A stretch of DNA of 64,000 nucleotides from Mangrovibacterium sp041596335 (GTDB lineage: Bacteria; Bacteroidota; Bacteroidia; Bacteroidales; Prolixibacteraceae), in contig NZ_JBFHIT010000015.1 of the NCBI RefSeq assembly GCF_041596335.1, forward strand, positions 1 through 64,000. Reading direction: 5' to 3'. Under the pieces are notes generated by a model. That model made no database searches. It saw nothing but the letters and a program-made list of their open reading frames with translations, and had not been told where the DNA came from. Position numbers and translations under genes: made by a program. This document shows, in pieces, positions 44,354 to 53,200 of this stretch. Positions within the stretch are counted from its first letter, which is position 1. Each line of letters begins with the position of its first letter.

Positions 44354-44923
44354 ATGGCAAGTACAGCTGATTTTAAGAACGGAATGACGATTGAGTTCAA
44401 TGGTCAACTCTTTACAATCATTCAGTTCCAACATGTAAAACCTGGAAAAGGTGCCGCATTTGTTCGGACAAAACTGAAGAATGTGAAAACCGGAAAAGTA
44501 ATTGAAAACACCTTTAACTCGGGCGTAAAAGTAACTACCGTACGTGTTGAACGTCGTCCGTACCAGTACCTGTACAAGGATGATATGGGATACAATTTCA
44601 TGCACACCGAAACCTTCGAACAAGTTACAATCGATCCGGAATTGATTGAGAATGCCGACTTGATGAAAGAAGGTCAAATTATTGAAATTAACTTCCATGC
44701 GGAGACTGAAACGGCTTTAACTGCCGAACTTCCTCCATTTGTTGAGTTGGAAGTTACCGAAACCATTCAAGGCGAAAAAGGCAACACAGCCAGTTCAACA
44801 GCCTTGAAACCGGCCACATTGGAAACAGGTGCTGAAATTATGGTACCGATGTTTATCAATGCCGGCGAAACATTGAAAATCGATACCCGCGAGCGTAGCT
44901 ACAGCGAACGTGTCAAAAAATAA
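44354..44923 (+). CDS. efp: Translation elongation factor P
   Basis: 189 residues, three OB-like domains. It rescues ribosomes stalled at consecutive prolines. The tip lysine that is often modified is Lys32 in VKPGKGAAF. The C-terminal domain has the family end FINAGETLKIDTRERSYSERVKK. A strong promoter element and a terminator frame it as a single gene unit. Confidence 0.97.
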   Translation: MASTADFKNGMTIEFNGQLFTIIQFQHVKPGKGAAFVRTKLKNVKTGKVIENTFNSGVKVTTVRVERRPYQYLYKDDMGYNFMHTETFEQVTIDPELIENADLMKEGQIIEINFHAETETALTAELPPFVELEVTETIQGEKGNTASSTALKPATLETGAEIMVPMFINAGETLKIDTRERSYSERVKK

Positions 44924-44948
44924 ACGATCCATTCGTGGATTAATCGTT

Positions 44949-44980
44949 GAAAGGCTTCCGACTCGGAGGCCTTTCTTTGT
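44949..44980 (+). terminator. Intrinsic terminator of efp
   Basis: GAAAGGC (44949-44955) and GCCTTTC (44969-44975) make a 7-bp stem with a 13-base loop that itself pairs weakly, followed by TTTG and TTTC. It lies 26 bases after the stop codon. Confidence 0.85.
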
Positions 44981-45031
44981 TTCAACAAAATGACCTTGTA
45001 AGAAACGGGAAGAAAGAGCGGGAAAAACGAT

Positions 45032-46471
45032 TTAGCTCAGCTTGCGCTGTTTGAACCGAAGATCCTGGACAACCAAAAAAACGGTAAACATCCAGAAAGG
45101 CACAGCGGCCTTGTCGGTATCCAGAAAATTATTCAAGAAGCCGTGCACCAGGTAACTTACCAATCCCAGAAAAACGGCAAGCGCCATCGCCCGATCGGTT
45201 TTGTTTTCGGCCTGAGCATACACCCGAAAACCGGTTCTCAGAATGAGCACAACAAGCAACAAAAAGCTGCCAAGCCCCAGGATACCCGACTCGGCCAACG
45301 GCCCCAGATATTCGCTATGCGCGTTCCCTCCGTCCGCAGAGTTGGTGCTGATAATCGTCCGCAAATCAGTACGCTGAAACGGGGCATACTCAAACATATA
45401 CGTACCGGGTCCCCAGCCCAGCAGTGGCTTTTCACGAAACATGGCAATAGCGCTGCTCCACCGGTTCAGGCGCTCCACATTCGAAGCGTCAGTAGATACA
45501 TTCGAAATTGAGTTCAAATGCCCCTCCAGTTCTGCCGACGACTCCTGCTTGTTTGTCTCCAACCGCTCCACCAACTGATCCTGAAACAGAAAAACGATTC
45601 CGACAAAAACCAGCCCCAGCACAAGAACGGTTCGAAAGCGGATTTTCAGCCATAAAATACCGGAAACGCCAATCGCCACAACAAGGCTAAGCCAGGCAGC
45701 ACGGGTATACGAAAAAACCAAGGCAACAGAAAACACCGACAACAAGAAAAGGGACAGCATCCGAACCAGACGCGTAAGCTGTTGGTTTCGCCACATCGCA
45801 AACAATGCCGGTATAAAAAACACCAACATGGCACCATAGGATGTGTGATCCTTGAAGAAAGGATTCATCACGTAATTCGCTGCCTGATGATCGAAAAAAC
45901 CATATCCCGAGTGGCGCCACCAGGCATAACCGATCACCGGCAAAAAGCCAATTCCGTAAAGTAAAACAAACCGGTAAATACTCATTTTATGCTGAAGGAG
46001 CGCATAGCCGAACCAATAAAAAGCGACAACGAACCACAACTTTGAAATCCAATATTTTAGGGAAACCGAAGGCATACTGCTCGTTAAGCTGGTAAACAGC
46101 ATCCACGCCAGATAGAAAGCGACTGCCAAAGTTACCGGATGGCGTAGCAGGTTTCGATCGGGAATTTGACGCTGCGAGAGTTTCAGCATAAAAAAGAGCA
46201 ACAGGCCAAACAGTAAGGGTTCAGTAGGCAGGTTCATATCGAACGAAAGACCCGGGATAATTTCTTTTAGCGGCAAACTAAGAGGCGTAAAAAAGGCGAG
46301 CGACAGCAGCAAATAGTCAATTCGTGCGATTGCAGCCAATGCAAATGCCAGAGCAACCGGTAAAGCTGCAAACCACAAGCTATCGTGAACAACGACCAGA
46401 TAAAAGTTCAATGCCAGAAAACACGCGGAAACCGTGTAAAACAGAAATATGTTAATCCTTCCGGCAGGCAA
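45032..46471 (-). CDS. O-antigen ligase/polymerase family membrane protein (Wzy_C)
   Basis: 479 residues, about twelve transmembrane helices. Typical Wzy/WaaL features: SYTRAAWLSL, a large outer loop before RLNRWSSAIAMFREKPLLGWGPGTYMFEY, and NAHSEYLGPLAESGILGLG. It joins or polymerises polysaccharide on the outer face of the inner membrane. The frame opens with TTG at 46469-46471; no ATG lies near, and this start sits 3 bases after the Wzz-like stop, suggesting coupling. It forms an operon with the Wzz-like gene upstream. Confidence 0.88.
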   Translation of the reverse strand: MPAGRINIFLFYTVSACFLALNFYLVVVHDSLWFAALPVALAFALAAIARIDYLLLSLAFFTPLSLPLKEIIPGLSFDMNLPTEPLLFGLLLFFMLKLSQRQIPDRNLLRHPVTLAVAFYLAWMLFTSLTSSMPSVSLKYWISKLWFVVAFYWFGYALLQHKMSIYRFVLLYGIGFLPVIGYAWWRHSGYGFFDHQAANYVMNPFFKDHTSYGAMLVFFIPALFAMWRNQQLTRLVRMLSLFLLSVFSVALVFSYTRAAWLSLVVAIGVSGILWLKIRFRTVLVLGLVFVGIVFLFQDQLVERLETNKQESSAELEGHLNSISNVSTDASNVERLNRWSSAIAMFREKPLLGWGPGTYMFEYAPFQRTDLRTIISTNSADGGNAHSEYLGPLAESGILGLGSFLLLVVLILRTGFRVYAQAENKTDRAMALAVFLGLVSYLVHGFLNNFLDTDKAAVPFWMFTVFLVVQDLRFKQRKLS

Positions 46472-46474
46472 TTT

Positions 46475-47428
46475 CTAGGATTTTTGCGGTTTAAACGACT
46501 CTAGAAAGAAAATGACAAGAACCGCCAGAAACTCAACCGCCAGCAAACTCACCAAAACAATCAGCCAACGGGTTGGAAACGATTTTTTGTCGGCCGGAAA
46601 AGCTTGTTCAACCACCAAGGCAAAATTGTCACGGCGATTGATCAGACTATAAATCTCTTCAATCTTCTTGCTGATACGGTCACGTTGACCAATCAGATCA
46701 TTCATCTCATTTTGCATTTGCCAAAATTCACCTCCTTTATCTGCCAGAAGGTTCAGTCGTTTTTGCAAATCATCGACCGACGACCGGGCAGCACCCCGGG
46801 CAAGTACTTCGGCGTAGCCCAGCGTTAATTGTTGCGTTTGGCTGTAATAATCGAGCAAGCCATAATCGCGGCGATAAACCTGCATCCGGCTACTTAGCGA
46901 ATCCATTTCAACCTGCTTGCGAAGCAAATCATTCTGAAAGCCAGCCAATTCCTGACCGTGCTTTTCCCGGCGCAGCTCCATCATCTTGCTGTTATAAAAC
47001 GCGATCAGCGAGTCAACCATCGCGCAAGCCACCATTGGATCTGCATCCAACACCCGAATTTCTACCGTCTCGTAGCGCGTTTTTGTGCACGAAACATATT
47101 TATTGTATTGCCTCAGCAGGTGCGTTTGGGCATAGGGATCGTCCGCCTTAATCTTGTACCGGTCGGCCAGATTGAAAGTGGCAATCATTTTTCGCTTGAT
47201 ATCCGATGACGAGATGACTTCCAACAGCTGCTCACTCTCCGACTCTTCGGAAAACGCCTGAATATTGGTCGGATATATTCGTGCTTGCGACTTAAACAGT
47301 GGCTCGATAAATAGCGGAGACGAAAACAAGACTGCCAGCAAAATGGCACCAACACCGATGATCGCCAGGTGTAATTTCCACTTCAACAAGGACTTCAACA
47401 AAGGCAGGCTTTCCAGATAATCATTCAT
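46475..47428 (-). CDS. Wzz/chain-length determinant-like polysaccharide protein
   Basis: 317 residues. Two transmembrane helices, at ~17-37 (LHLAIIGVGAILLAVLF) and ~287-310 (WLIVLVSLLAVEFLAVLVIFFLE), frame a periplasmic coiled-coil (ELAGFQNDLLRKQVEMDSLSS, DDLQKRLNLLADKGGEFWQMQNEMNDL). This is the Wzz topology controlling O-antigen or exopolysaccharide length. No kinase domain, so not a full BY-kinase type. It lies 3 bases upstream of the O-antigen ligase-like gene. Lacks the usual proline-rich motif before the second helix, except FPTRW. Confidence 0.85.
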   Translation of the reverse strand: MNDYLESLPLLKSLLKWKLHLAIIGVGAILLAVLFSSPLFIEPLFKSQARIYPTNIQAFSEESESEQLLEVISSSDIKRKMIATFNLADRYKIKADDPYAQTHLLRQYNKYVSCTKTRYETVEIRVLDADPMVACAMVDSLIAFYNSKMMELRREKHGQELAGFQNDLLRKQVEMDSLSSRMQVYRRDYGLLDYYSQTQQLTLGYAEVLARGAARSSVDDLQKRLNLLADKGGEFWQMQNEMNDLIGQRDRISKKIEEIYSLINRRDNFALVVEQAFPADKKSFPTRWLIVLVSLLAVEFLAVLVIFFLESFKPQKS

Positions 47429-47505
47429 AGAGAGGCAGTTTTATGGTCGTAAGAATAAACGAACAGATCTTTGATTTACCACCAAAGATCTGTCGTAATT
47501 TCATC

Positions 47506-48798
47506 TTATTCAGCAATTAACAAAAAGTAATTCTTTTTCCCTTTTTGAACCAGAATATACTTTCCACCAATCAGGTATTCGTCGTTTACCACAACATCCT
47601 GACTGGCAACTTTATCTTTATTAATACTCAGGCCATTGCCCTGGATGGTTCGGCGCAGCTCCCCTTTCGACGGGAAAACAGCTGTTTTTTCAGCCAACAG
47701 GTCCAACACGTTTATTCCGGCAGAAAGCTCAGCCTTGGCCACGCTAAACTGTGGAACACCTTCAAAAACCGACAAGAAAGTTTGCTCATCCAGTCGGCGC
47801 AAGGTGTCGGCAGTACCAGCTCCAAATAAAATTTGAGAAGCCTCAACAGCCATTTCGTAATCCGCGCGCGAATGCACCAATACGGTTACCTCTTCAGCTA
47901 ATTTTTTCTGCAACTCGCGACGGTGCGGTGCTTCGCGATGTGTCTCGATCAACAGGTCGATCTCCTCTCTACCCAACATCGTAAAAATCCGGATATAATT
48001 CTCCGCATCTTCGTCGGTTGTATTCAACCAAAACTGATAAAAGCTGTAAGGTGAAGTCAGATTGGGATCCAGCCAAACGTTACCGGCTTCGGTTTTCCCG
48101 AATTTTGTACCGTCCGCTTTTTTAATTAACGGAATCGTCAGCGCAAAGGCTTCGCTATCCGATTTACGGCGAATGAGTTCTGTTCCGGTTGTGATATTTC
48201 CCCATTGATCCGAACCACCCATCTGCAGTTTACAGTTCATGTTCTGGCTCAACCAATAGAAGTCGTACCCTTGCACCAATTGGTAGGTAAATTCGGTAAA
48301 CGACATTCCGGCTTTCGCATCCGGATTCAATCGTTTTCTAACCGATTCCTTCGCCATCATATAATTCACGGTAATATGCTTTCCAACGTCGCGAATAAAG
48401 TCCAGAAAGCTCAAATCTTTCATCCAGTCGTAGTTATTCACCATAACGGCTTTATTCTCCGCGTCGCTTTCAAAATCGAGAAACTTAGCCAGTTGATTCC
48501 GAATTCCGGTTAGATTACGTTGCAGGGTCTCCTCATTCAGCAAATTACGCTCGGCAGATTTGCCCGACGGGTCACCAATCATTCCGGTAGCACCACCAAC
48601 CAACGCAATTGGTTTATGACCGGCCAGCTGAAAACGCTTCAACAACATGATCGGCGCCAAACTTCCAATGTGTAAGGATTCTGCTGTTGGATCAAAGCCC
48701 ACATAGGCCGATGTCATTTCTTTTTGCAATTGTTCCTCAGTTCCGGGCATCATATCATGCAACATGCCTCTCCAGCGTAATTCTTCAACAAAATTCAT
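47506..48798 (-). CDS. tyrS: Tyrosine-tRNA ligase
   Basis: 430 residues. Class I synthetase: HIGS motif at His43 (AESLHIGSLAP), KFGKT motif near residue 233 (KADGTKFGKTE) in the KMSKS position, and tyrosine binding through GGSDQWGNI and YDFYWL. The C-terminal part (LRRTIQGNGLSINKDKV) is the S4 RNA-binding domain. The leader carries a hairpin right at the predicted transcription start. Firm assignment. Confidence 0.97.
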   Translation of the reverse strand: MNFVEELRWRGMLHDMMPGTEEQLQKEMTSAYVGFDPTAESLHIGSLAPIMLLKRFQLAGHKPIALVGGATGMIGDPSGKSAERNLLNEETLQRNLTGIRNQLAKFLDFESDAENKAVMVNNYDWMKDLSFLDFIRDVGKHITVNYMMAKESVRKRLNPDAKAGMSFTEFTYQLVQGYDFYWLSQNMNCKLQMGGSDQWGNITTGTELIRRKSDSEAFALTIPLIKKADGTKFGKTEAGNVWLDPNLTSPYSFYQFWLNTTDEDAENYIRIFTMLGREEIDLLIETHREAPHRRELQKKLAEEVTVLVHSRADYEMAVEASQILFGAGTADTLRRLDEQTFLSVFEGVPQFSVAKAELSAGINVLDLLAEKTAVFPSKGELRRTIQGNGLSINKDKVASQDVVVNDEYLIGGKYILVQKGKKNYFLLIAE

Positions 48799-48840
48799 TG
48801 TATTGGTCTGTATTTAATGATCTTTAATTCAATTCTCTCG

Positions 48841-48890
48841 TTTTGATTTCCGGCTCCTAGGCGGGCGAAATCAAAATTCGGTCAAAGATA
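48841..48890 (-). promoter_or_regulatory. tyrS promoter -7 element with hairpin at 5' end of transcript
   Basis: On the minus strand TATCTTTG (48883-48890) matches TAnnTTTG. Just downstream TTTTGATTTC and GAAATCAAAA (48841-48850, 48867-48876) form a perfect 10-bp stem with a 16-base loop, about 7 bases after the -7 element, within a leader of roughly 78 bases. The rest of the 48799-49104 gap shows no gene. Confidence 0.55.
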
Positions 48891-49104
48891 TAAAAATGAA
48901 CCATTAAGCTTTCCGCCAACACAGATAATTTAGGTTGAAACTTGCAGTAGTTGCCGCTTCTAAGGCTACATTGCAAGCAACGAAGACCCGCCGAACCGGA
49001 TCGCCGACAGCGGGAGTTTAGGAACGTATAATTGAAAATGAATCTCCGGACAGGCTGTTTTTATTGAATGCGATTCTGAAGCCCACTGAAGTTTTGCCCC
49101 GCTT

Positions 49105-49632
49105 CTACGCTTTGTCTATCCGATTTTCAGGAGCTTCCGGTTGTTCCTCGTCCCAAAAGTTCAGAAACGGCAGAAGCGTTGGCACCAGATTTTTGAGAGG
49201 CACATAAACCTGCGATTCTTCTTTGGCCTCTTCCGAAATTAAATAGCTCCCGGAATCCAGACGTTCGTAAAACACCAGTACGACACTTAAAATTACCGCC
49301 GTTTTCACAATACCAAACAGCAAACCGGCCAGCTTATTCAGAAACCCTAACGCGATTGCTTCAACCACTTTGGTAAGCACATTGCCTAACAAATGCAAGC
49401 CTACAATAATTAGCACAAAAGTGACCAAAAAAGCGACAACCCCTGTATGTTTGCTTTCCCAGTGAAAGGTTTCAACGATAAAATCAGCGGTAATGTGCGA
49501 AAAATGAATTGCCCCCCAAATTCCCAATATAAGAGCGGCCAACGAGGCCAGCTCAACGATAAAACCTTTCATAAACCCACGAACTGCAGCAATAAGCAGT
49601 AAAACTCCGAATATAATGTCGATATAACTCAT
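49105..49632 (-). CDS. CvpA family membrane protein
   Basis: 175 residues with four transmembrane helices in the N-terminal 120. DIIFGVLLLIAAVRGFMKGFIVELASL is the CvpA signature. The family was named for colicin V production but is widespread in the inner membrane with unclear function. A charged tail (EEQPEAPENRIDKA) follows. Single gene, divergent from the GH3-family gene. Confidence 0.92.
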   Translation of the reverse strand: MSYIDIIFGVLLLIAAVRGFMKGFIVELASLAALILGIWGAIHFSHITADFIVETFHWESKHTGVVAFLVTFVLIIVGLHLLGNVLTKVVEAIALGFLNKLAGLLFGIVKTAVILSVVLVFYERLDSGSYLISEEAKEESQVYVPLKNLVPTLLPFLNFWDEEQPEAPENRIDKA

Positions 49633-49791
49633 GTGCCGGTATAAGCTGTTGTTTGTTTTGTAAAATTAAAAAATAAATCCATCCGCCCGCCCATCGGCCT
49701 GAGCTTGACTTTTTATCTTAAAATTTATCCGTTTGTTGAACTCGGTTACAGGGAAACGCTTATTTTCGTAAGGAATGTAACAAATCTATTT

Positions 49792-51318
49792 ATGACTATC
49801 ATCAACTCCATTGTCAACTGGCTGAACTACAAACGAATTTACGAAATTGATTTATTTAAGAAGTACCCGATTGACACGCAACGGGAAGTACTTTTCGAAC
49901 TGATTGATCAGGCACGGGACACCCAATTCGGCCAGCAATATAATTTTAGGAGCATGATGACCGAGTCCGATTTTAAAAGTCGGATTCCCGTTCGGACTTA
50001 CGAAGACTATTCACCCTACATTAATCGTCTTTTAAAGGGAGAACGAAATGTTTTATGGCCCGGAGAGACAAAATGGTTCGCCAAATCGTCGGGTACTACA
50101 AATGATAAAAGCAAGTTTATTCCGGTAAGCAAGCACTCACTCGAAGATGTTCACTACCGGGGTTTCAAGGATGTGCTTGCACTGTACCTGAAAAACAATC
50201 CCGACTCCAGAGTCCTTTACGGAAAATCGCTCACGCTTGGCGGAAGCCACCGCGTAAACAGCTTCAACAACAATTCGTTTTACGGCGATTTGTCGGCCAT
50301 TTTAATTGAGAACACCCCATTTTGGTCCGACTTTATCCGCATTCCACCGGCTGAAGTGGCCCTGATAGAGGAATTCGAAGAAAAGGTCGTCAAAATTATT
50401 GAGCAAGCCCGCGATGAAAATGTTACTTCGCTGGCCGGAGTTCCCTCGTGGAATTTGGTATTGCTGCAACGGGTGCTTGAGGCGACAGGAAAAACAAATA
50501 TTCTGGATGTTTGGCCAAACCTGGAAGTTTTCATCCACGGAGGAATCAAATTCGATCCCTATCGCGAGCAATACCGGCAAATTATTCCTTCGGATCAAAT
50601 GAAGTACATGGAAACCTATAATGCTTCGGAAGGATTTTTTGCCATACAGGACAACCCGGAAAGCAGCGACATGCTGCTAATGCTCGACTACGGCATTTAC
50701 TACGAGTTTATCCCCATGGATCGTTTTCACGAAGAAAACCCTCCGGCCTTATCGCTCGATGAAATTGAACTGGAAAAAAACTACGCGATGGTGATTAGCA
50801 CAAACGGTGGCCTTTGGCGCTACCTGATTGGCGACACGGTAAAATTCACCCGACGTAATCCATACAAAATAAGGATCACCGGGCGTACCAAGCACTACAT
50901 CAATGCTTTTGGCGAGGAGCTGATCGTTGACAATGCGGAGGAAGCGCTGCTGATGGCCTGTACACGCACACAAGCGACGATTCGCGAATACACCGCCGGG
51001 CCGGTCTTTATGAGTCAAAATCAGAAAGGAGCACATCAATGGATTATTGAATTCGAACAACATCCAAATGATCTGGAGCATTTTATCTCGGTTTTGGACG
51101 GCACCCTTCAAACCTTAAATTCTGATTATGAAGCCAAACGGCACAAAAGCATCACATTGGAACGCCCACAGATAACCGTTGCCCCCGAAGGCCTGTTTTA
51201 CGAATGGATGAAACAACGGGGCAAAATTGGTGGGCAAAACAAGATTCCCCGTCTGGCAAACGATCGGATTTATTTGGATCAGCTTTTGGAACTGGAGAAA
51301 AATAAATTTTCGAAATAG
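49792..51318 (+). CDS. GH3 (auxin-responsive promoter) family acyl-adenylate-forming enzyme
   Basis: 508 residues. The early GH3 blocks are YEDYSPYINRLLKGERNVLWPGETKWFAKSSGTTNDKSKFIPVS, where SSGTTNDKSK binds the ATP phosphates. Later: ETYNASEGFFAIQDN (adenine pocket) and YRYLIGDTVKF-like WRYLIGDTVKFT, and the hinge ITGRTKHYINAFGEEL. Plant GH3 enzymes attach amino acids to acyl acids; the bacterial role is not known. The ATG at 49792 is chosen because the earlier in-frame TTG would add 29 residues without family likeness. Confidence 0.92.
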   Translation: MTIINSIVNWLNYKRIYEIDLFKKYPIDTQREVLFELIDQARDTQFGQQYNFRSMMTESDFKSRIPVRTYEDYSPYINRLLKGERNVLWPGETKWFAKSSGTTNDKSKFIPVSKHSLEDVHYRGFKDVLALYLKNNPDSRVLYGKSLTLGGSHRVNSFNNNSFYGDLSAILIENTPFWSDFIRIPPAEVALIEEFEEKVVKIIEQARDENVTSLAGVPSWNLVLLQRVLEATGKTNILDVWPNLEVFIHGGIKFDPYREQYRQIIPSDQMKYMETYNASEGFFAIQDNPESSDMLLMLDYGIYYEFIPMDRFHEENPPALSLDEIELEKNYAMVISTNGGLWRYLIGDTVKFTRRNPYKIRITGRTKHYINAFGEELIVDNAEEALLMACTRTQATIREYTAGPVFMSQNQKGAHQWIIEFEQHPNDLEHFISVLDGTLQTLNSDYEAKRHKSITLERPQITVAPEGLFYEWMKQRGKIGGQNKIPRLANDRIYLDQLLELEKNKFSK

Positions 51319-51320
51319 GC

Positions 51321-51350
51321 TTTGTGCCCGAAAGGCATTTTATAAATTTG
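51321..51350 (+). promoter_or_regulatory. Promoter of the deoxynucleoside kinase gene
   Basis: TTTG (51321-51324), an 18-base spacer and TAAATTTG (51343-51350) fit the Bacteroidota consensus almost exactly. The ATG is 29 bases downstream. Confidence 0.75.
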
Positions 51351-51379
51351 AAGTTCAAACAAAAAAATAATAAGCACTC

Positions 51380-51994
51380 ATGCATATTGCAATAGCCGGA
51401 AATATCGGCGCCGGAAAGACAACACTGACAGAACTGTTGGCCAAACATTATGGCTGGAAACCACACTATGAGGATGTTGACGAAAACCCGTATTTAAATG
51501 ACTTTTATGAGGACATGCAACGCTGGTCGTTCAACCTGCAGATTTATTTCTTAAACAGCCGGTTCAACCAAATACTCGACATCCAAAACTCGGGACAGAC
51601 AGTCATTCAGGACCGAACGATTTTTGAGGACGCTGAGATTTTCGCTCCCAACCTACACGCTATGGGACTAATGTCGACCCGTGATTTTCAGAACTATACC
51701 AGCCTTTTTCAGCTGATGAGCAAATTGGTAAAGGCACCCGACCTGATGATCTACCTGCGGGCCAGCGTGCCAACCCTTGTCAATCAAATTCAGTTGCGGG
51801 GTCGCGAATATGAAAACTCAATCCGCATTGACTATCTGAAACAGCTGAACGAACGCTACGAAGCGTGGATCAACCGCTACAAGGACGGTAAACTACTTAT
51901 TATCAATGTCGACAAAATTGACATCACGAACAACCCGGAAGATTTAAGCAGTATTATCGATAAGATTGACGCGACCATTCACGGCTTGTTCTAA
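51380..51994 (+). CDS. Deoxynucleoside kinase (dNK/dGK-dCK family)
   Basis: 204 residues. P-loop GNIGAGKTT at residues 7-15. The DRT motif (IQDRTIFEDAEIF) replaces the classical ERS but holds the Arg. The QxRxxE-like segment is QLRGREYE. It phosphorylates deoxyadenosine, deoxyguanosine or deoxycytidine for salvage; the exact substrate is unclear. A strong terminator follows before the convergent kinase gene. Confidence 0.92.
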   Translation: MHIAIAGNIGAGKTTLTELLAKHYGWKPHYEDVDENPYLNDFYEDMQRWSFNLQIYFLNSRFNQILDIQNSGQTVIQDRTIFEDAEIFAPNLHAMGLMSTRDFQNYTSLFQLMSKLVKAPDLMIYLRASVPTLVNQIQLRGREYENSIRIDYLKQLNERYEAWINRYKDGKLLIINVDKIDITNNPEDLSSIIDKIDATIHGLF

Positions 51995-52002
51995 GCGCTG
52001 GC

Positions 52003-52045
52003 TGTTTATTCACCGGGTGACCCGAAGTTACCCGGTGAATAAACA
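52003..52045. terminator. Strong bidirectional terminator hairpin
   Basis: TGTTTATTCACCGGGT (52003-52018) and ACCCGGTGAATAAACA (52030-52045) are perfect 16-bp arms with an 11-base loop, located between convergent genes. GC-rich core with AT-rich ends. Confidence 0.88.
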
Positions 52046-52066
52046 ACAGGCATTTCACGACAAACA

Positions 52067-53068
52067 CTATTCTCCCTGCATGATTTGTAATTCCGCAAAG
52101 ATCTTTGGCCAGCATTCATCAGGAATTTTGGCTCCAAGTACCTGAATCACTTCAGCAGCCATCAATCCTCCGAGCTTTCCGCAATGCTCCAGCCCAAGTC
52201 CGTTCGCCAAACCGAATAAAAATCCAGAAGCATAAACATCGCCGGCACCGGTTGTGTCGATAGCGTTCACCGGAGTAGCCGGAACACGAATTACCTCTGC
52301 CCCTGACTGAATCAACGAACCTTCTTTTCCGATTTTCACAACCGCGATATCGCATTGTTTCGCTATTTCAGCCAAAGCCTCCTCGGGCTGTTTGCCGGTG
52401 TACGATTTCGCTTCCTCTTCGTTCGCAAAAACGATATCAACATAGTTGTTTACCAACTGTTTCAGGAAATCCAGATTAGCCTCAACCACATTAAAACTGG
52501 CCATATCCAACGAAACAATCAGGCCATTCTTTTTGGCGATCTTCAAAATCCCCTCAATTAACTGGTGATTAAATACCAGGTAGCCTTCAATATGCAGGTA
52601 ATCGTACGGAGCAAACAACTCGTCCGACAAATCATCGACCGACAATTCGCTGGCCGCTCCCAGATAGGTTCCAAAAGTACGTTCGGAGTCCGGAGAAATA
52701 AGCGTTGCTGCAACACCCGATGGAATTGAGCCCTGAAAAAGATGGGGTTGGATCGTCAGTGCTTCGAATGATTGCTTGAAGAATTGCCCCATCGCATCGT
52801 CGTGAACCTTTCCGATAAATGCCGTTTTTCCACCCAACTGCGCGATTCCGCGAACGGTGTTTGCTGCTGAACCTCCGGTCTCCATGCCCGGATTCAAACT
52901 GGCTGTCGCATCCAGAATACGCTTCGACAGTTCCGCGTCAACCAGCTCCATGCTGCCTTTCGCTAATCCGAACTGCTCCAACAATTGGTCGTTTTTAAGT
53001 TGAATGAGCACATCAACCAAGGCACTACCGATTCCGACAATTGATTTTTGAGGTTTTTCGTTTTTCAT
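52067..53068 (-). CDS. PfkB family sugar/nucleoside kinase, adenosine kinase-like
   Basis: 333 residues. N-terminal GIGSALVDVLIQ and the substrate loop GGSAANTVRGIAQLGG. The C-terminal DTTGAGDVYASGFL holds the catalytic Asp and the anion-hole glycines. Overall likeness is to the adenosine kinase branch of PfkB. Physically paired, convergent, with the deoxynucleoside kinase. Substrate not proven; ribose or fructose-type sugars are possible. Confidence 0.9.
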   Translation of the reverse strand: MKNEKPQKSIVGIGSALVDVLIQLKNDQLLEQFGLAKGSMELVDAELSKRILDATASLNPGMETGGSAANTVRGIAQLGGKTAFIGKVHDDAMGQFFKQSFEALTIQPHLFQGSIPSGVAATLISPDSERTFGTYLGAASELSVDDLSDELFAPYDYLHIEGYLVFNHQLIEGILKIAKKNGLIVSLDMASFNVVEANLDFLKQLVNNYVDIVFANEEEAKSYTGKQPEEALAEIAKQCDIAVVKIGKEGSLIQSGAEVIRVPATPVNAIDTTGAGDVYASGFLFGLANGLGLEHCGKLGGLMAAEVIQVLGAKIPDECWPKIFAELQIMQGE

Positions 53069-53200
53069 GAGGCAAAAATAAACATTTCATTCAGAAGCGC
53101 TTTCTTCATCCGTGTCATTTTCCAGGTGATGAAGGACAAAGAGGGAAAGCCCGGGAAATTTCCACAAATCACACCGGAAATCATTTTGTAGACCTTTTCA

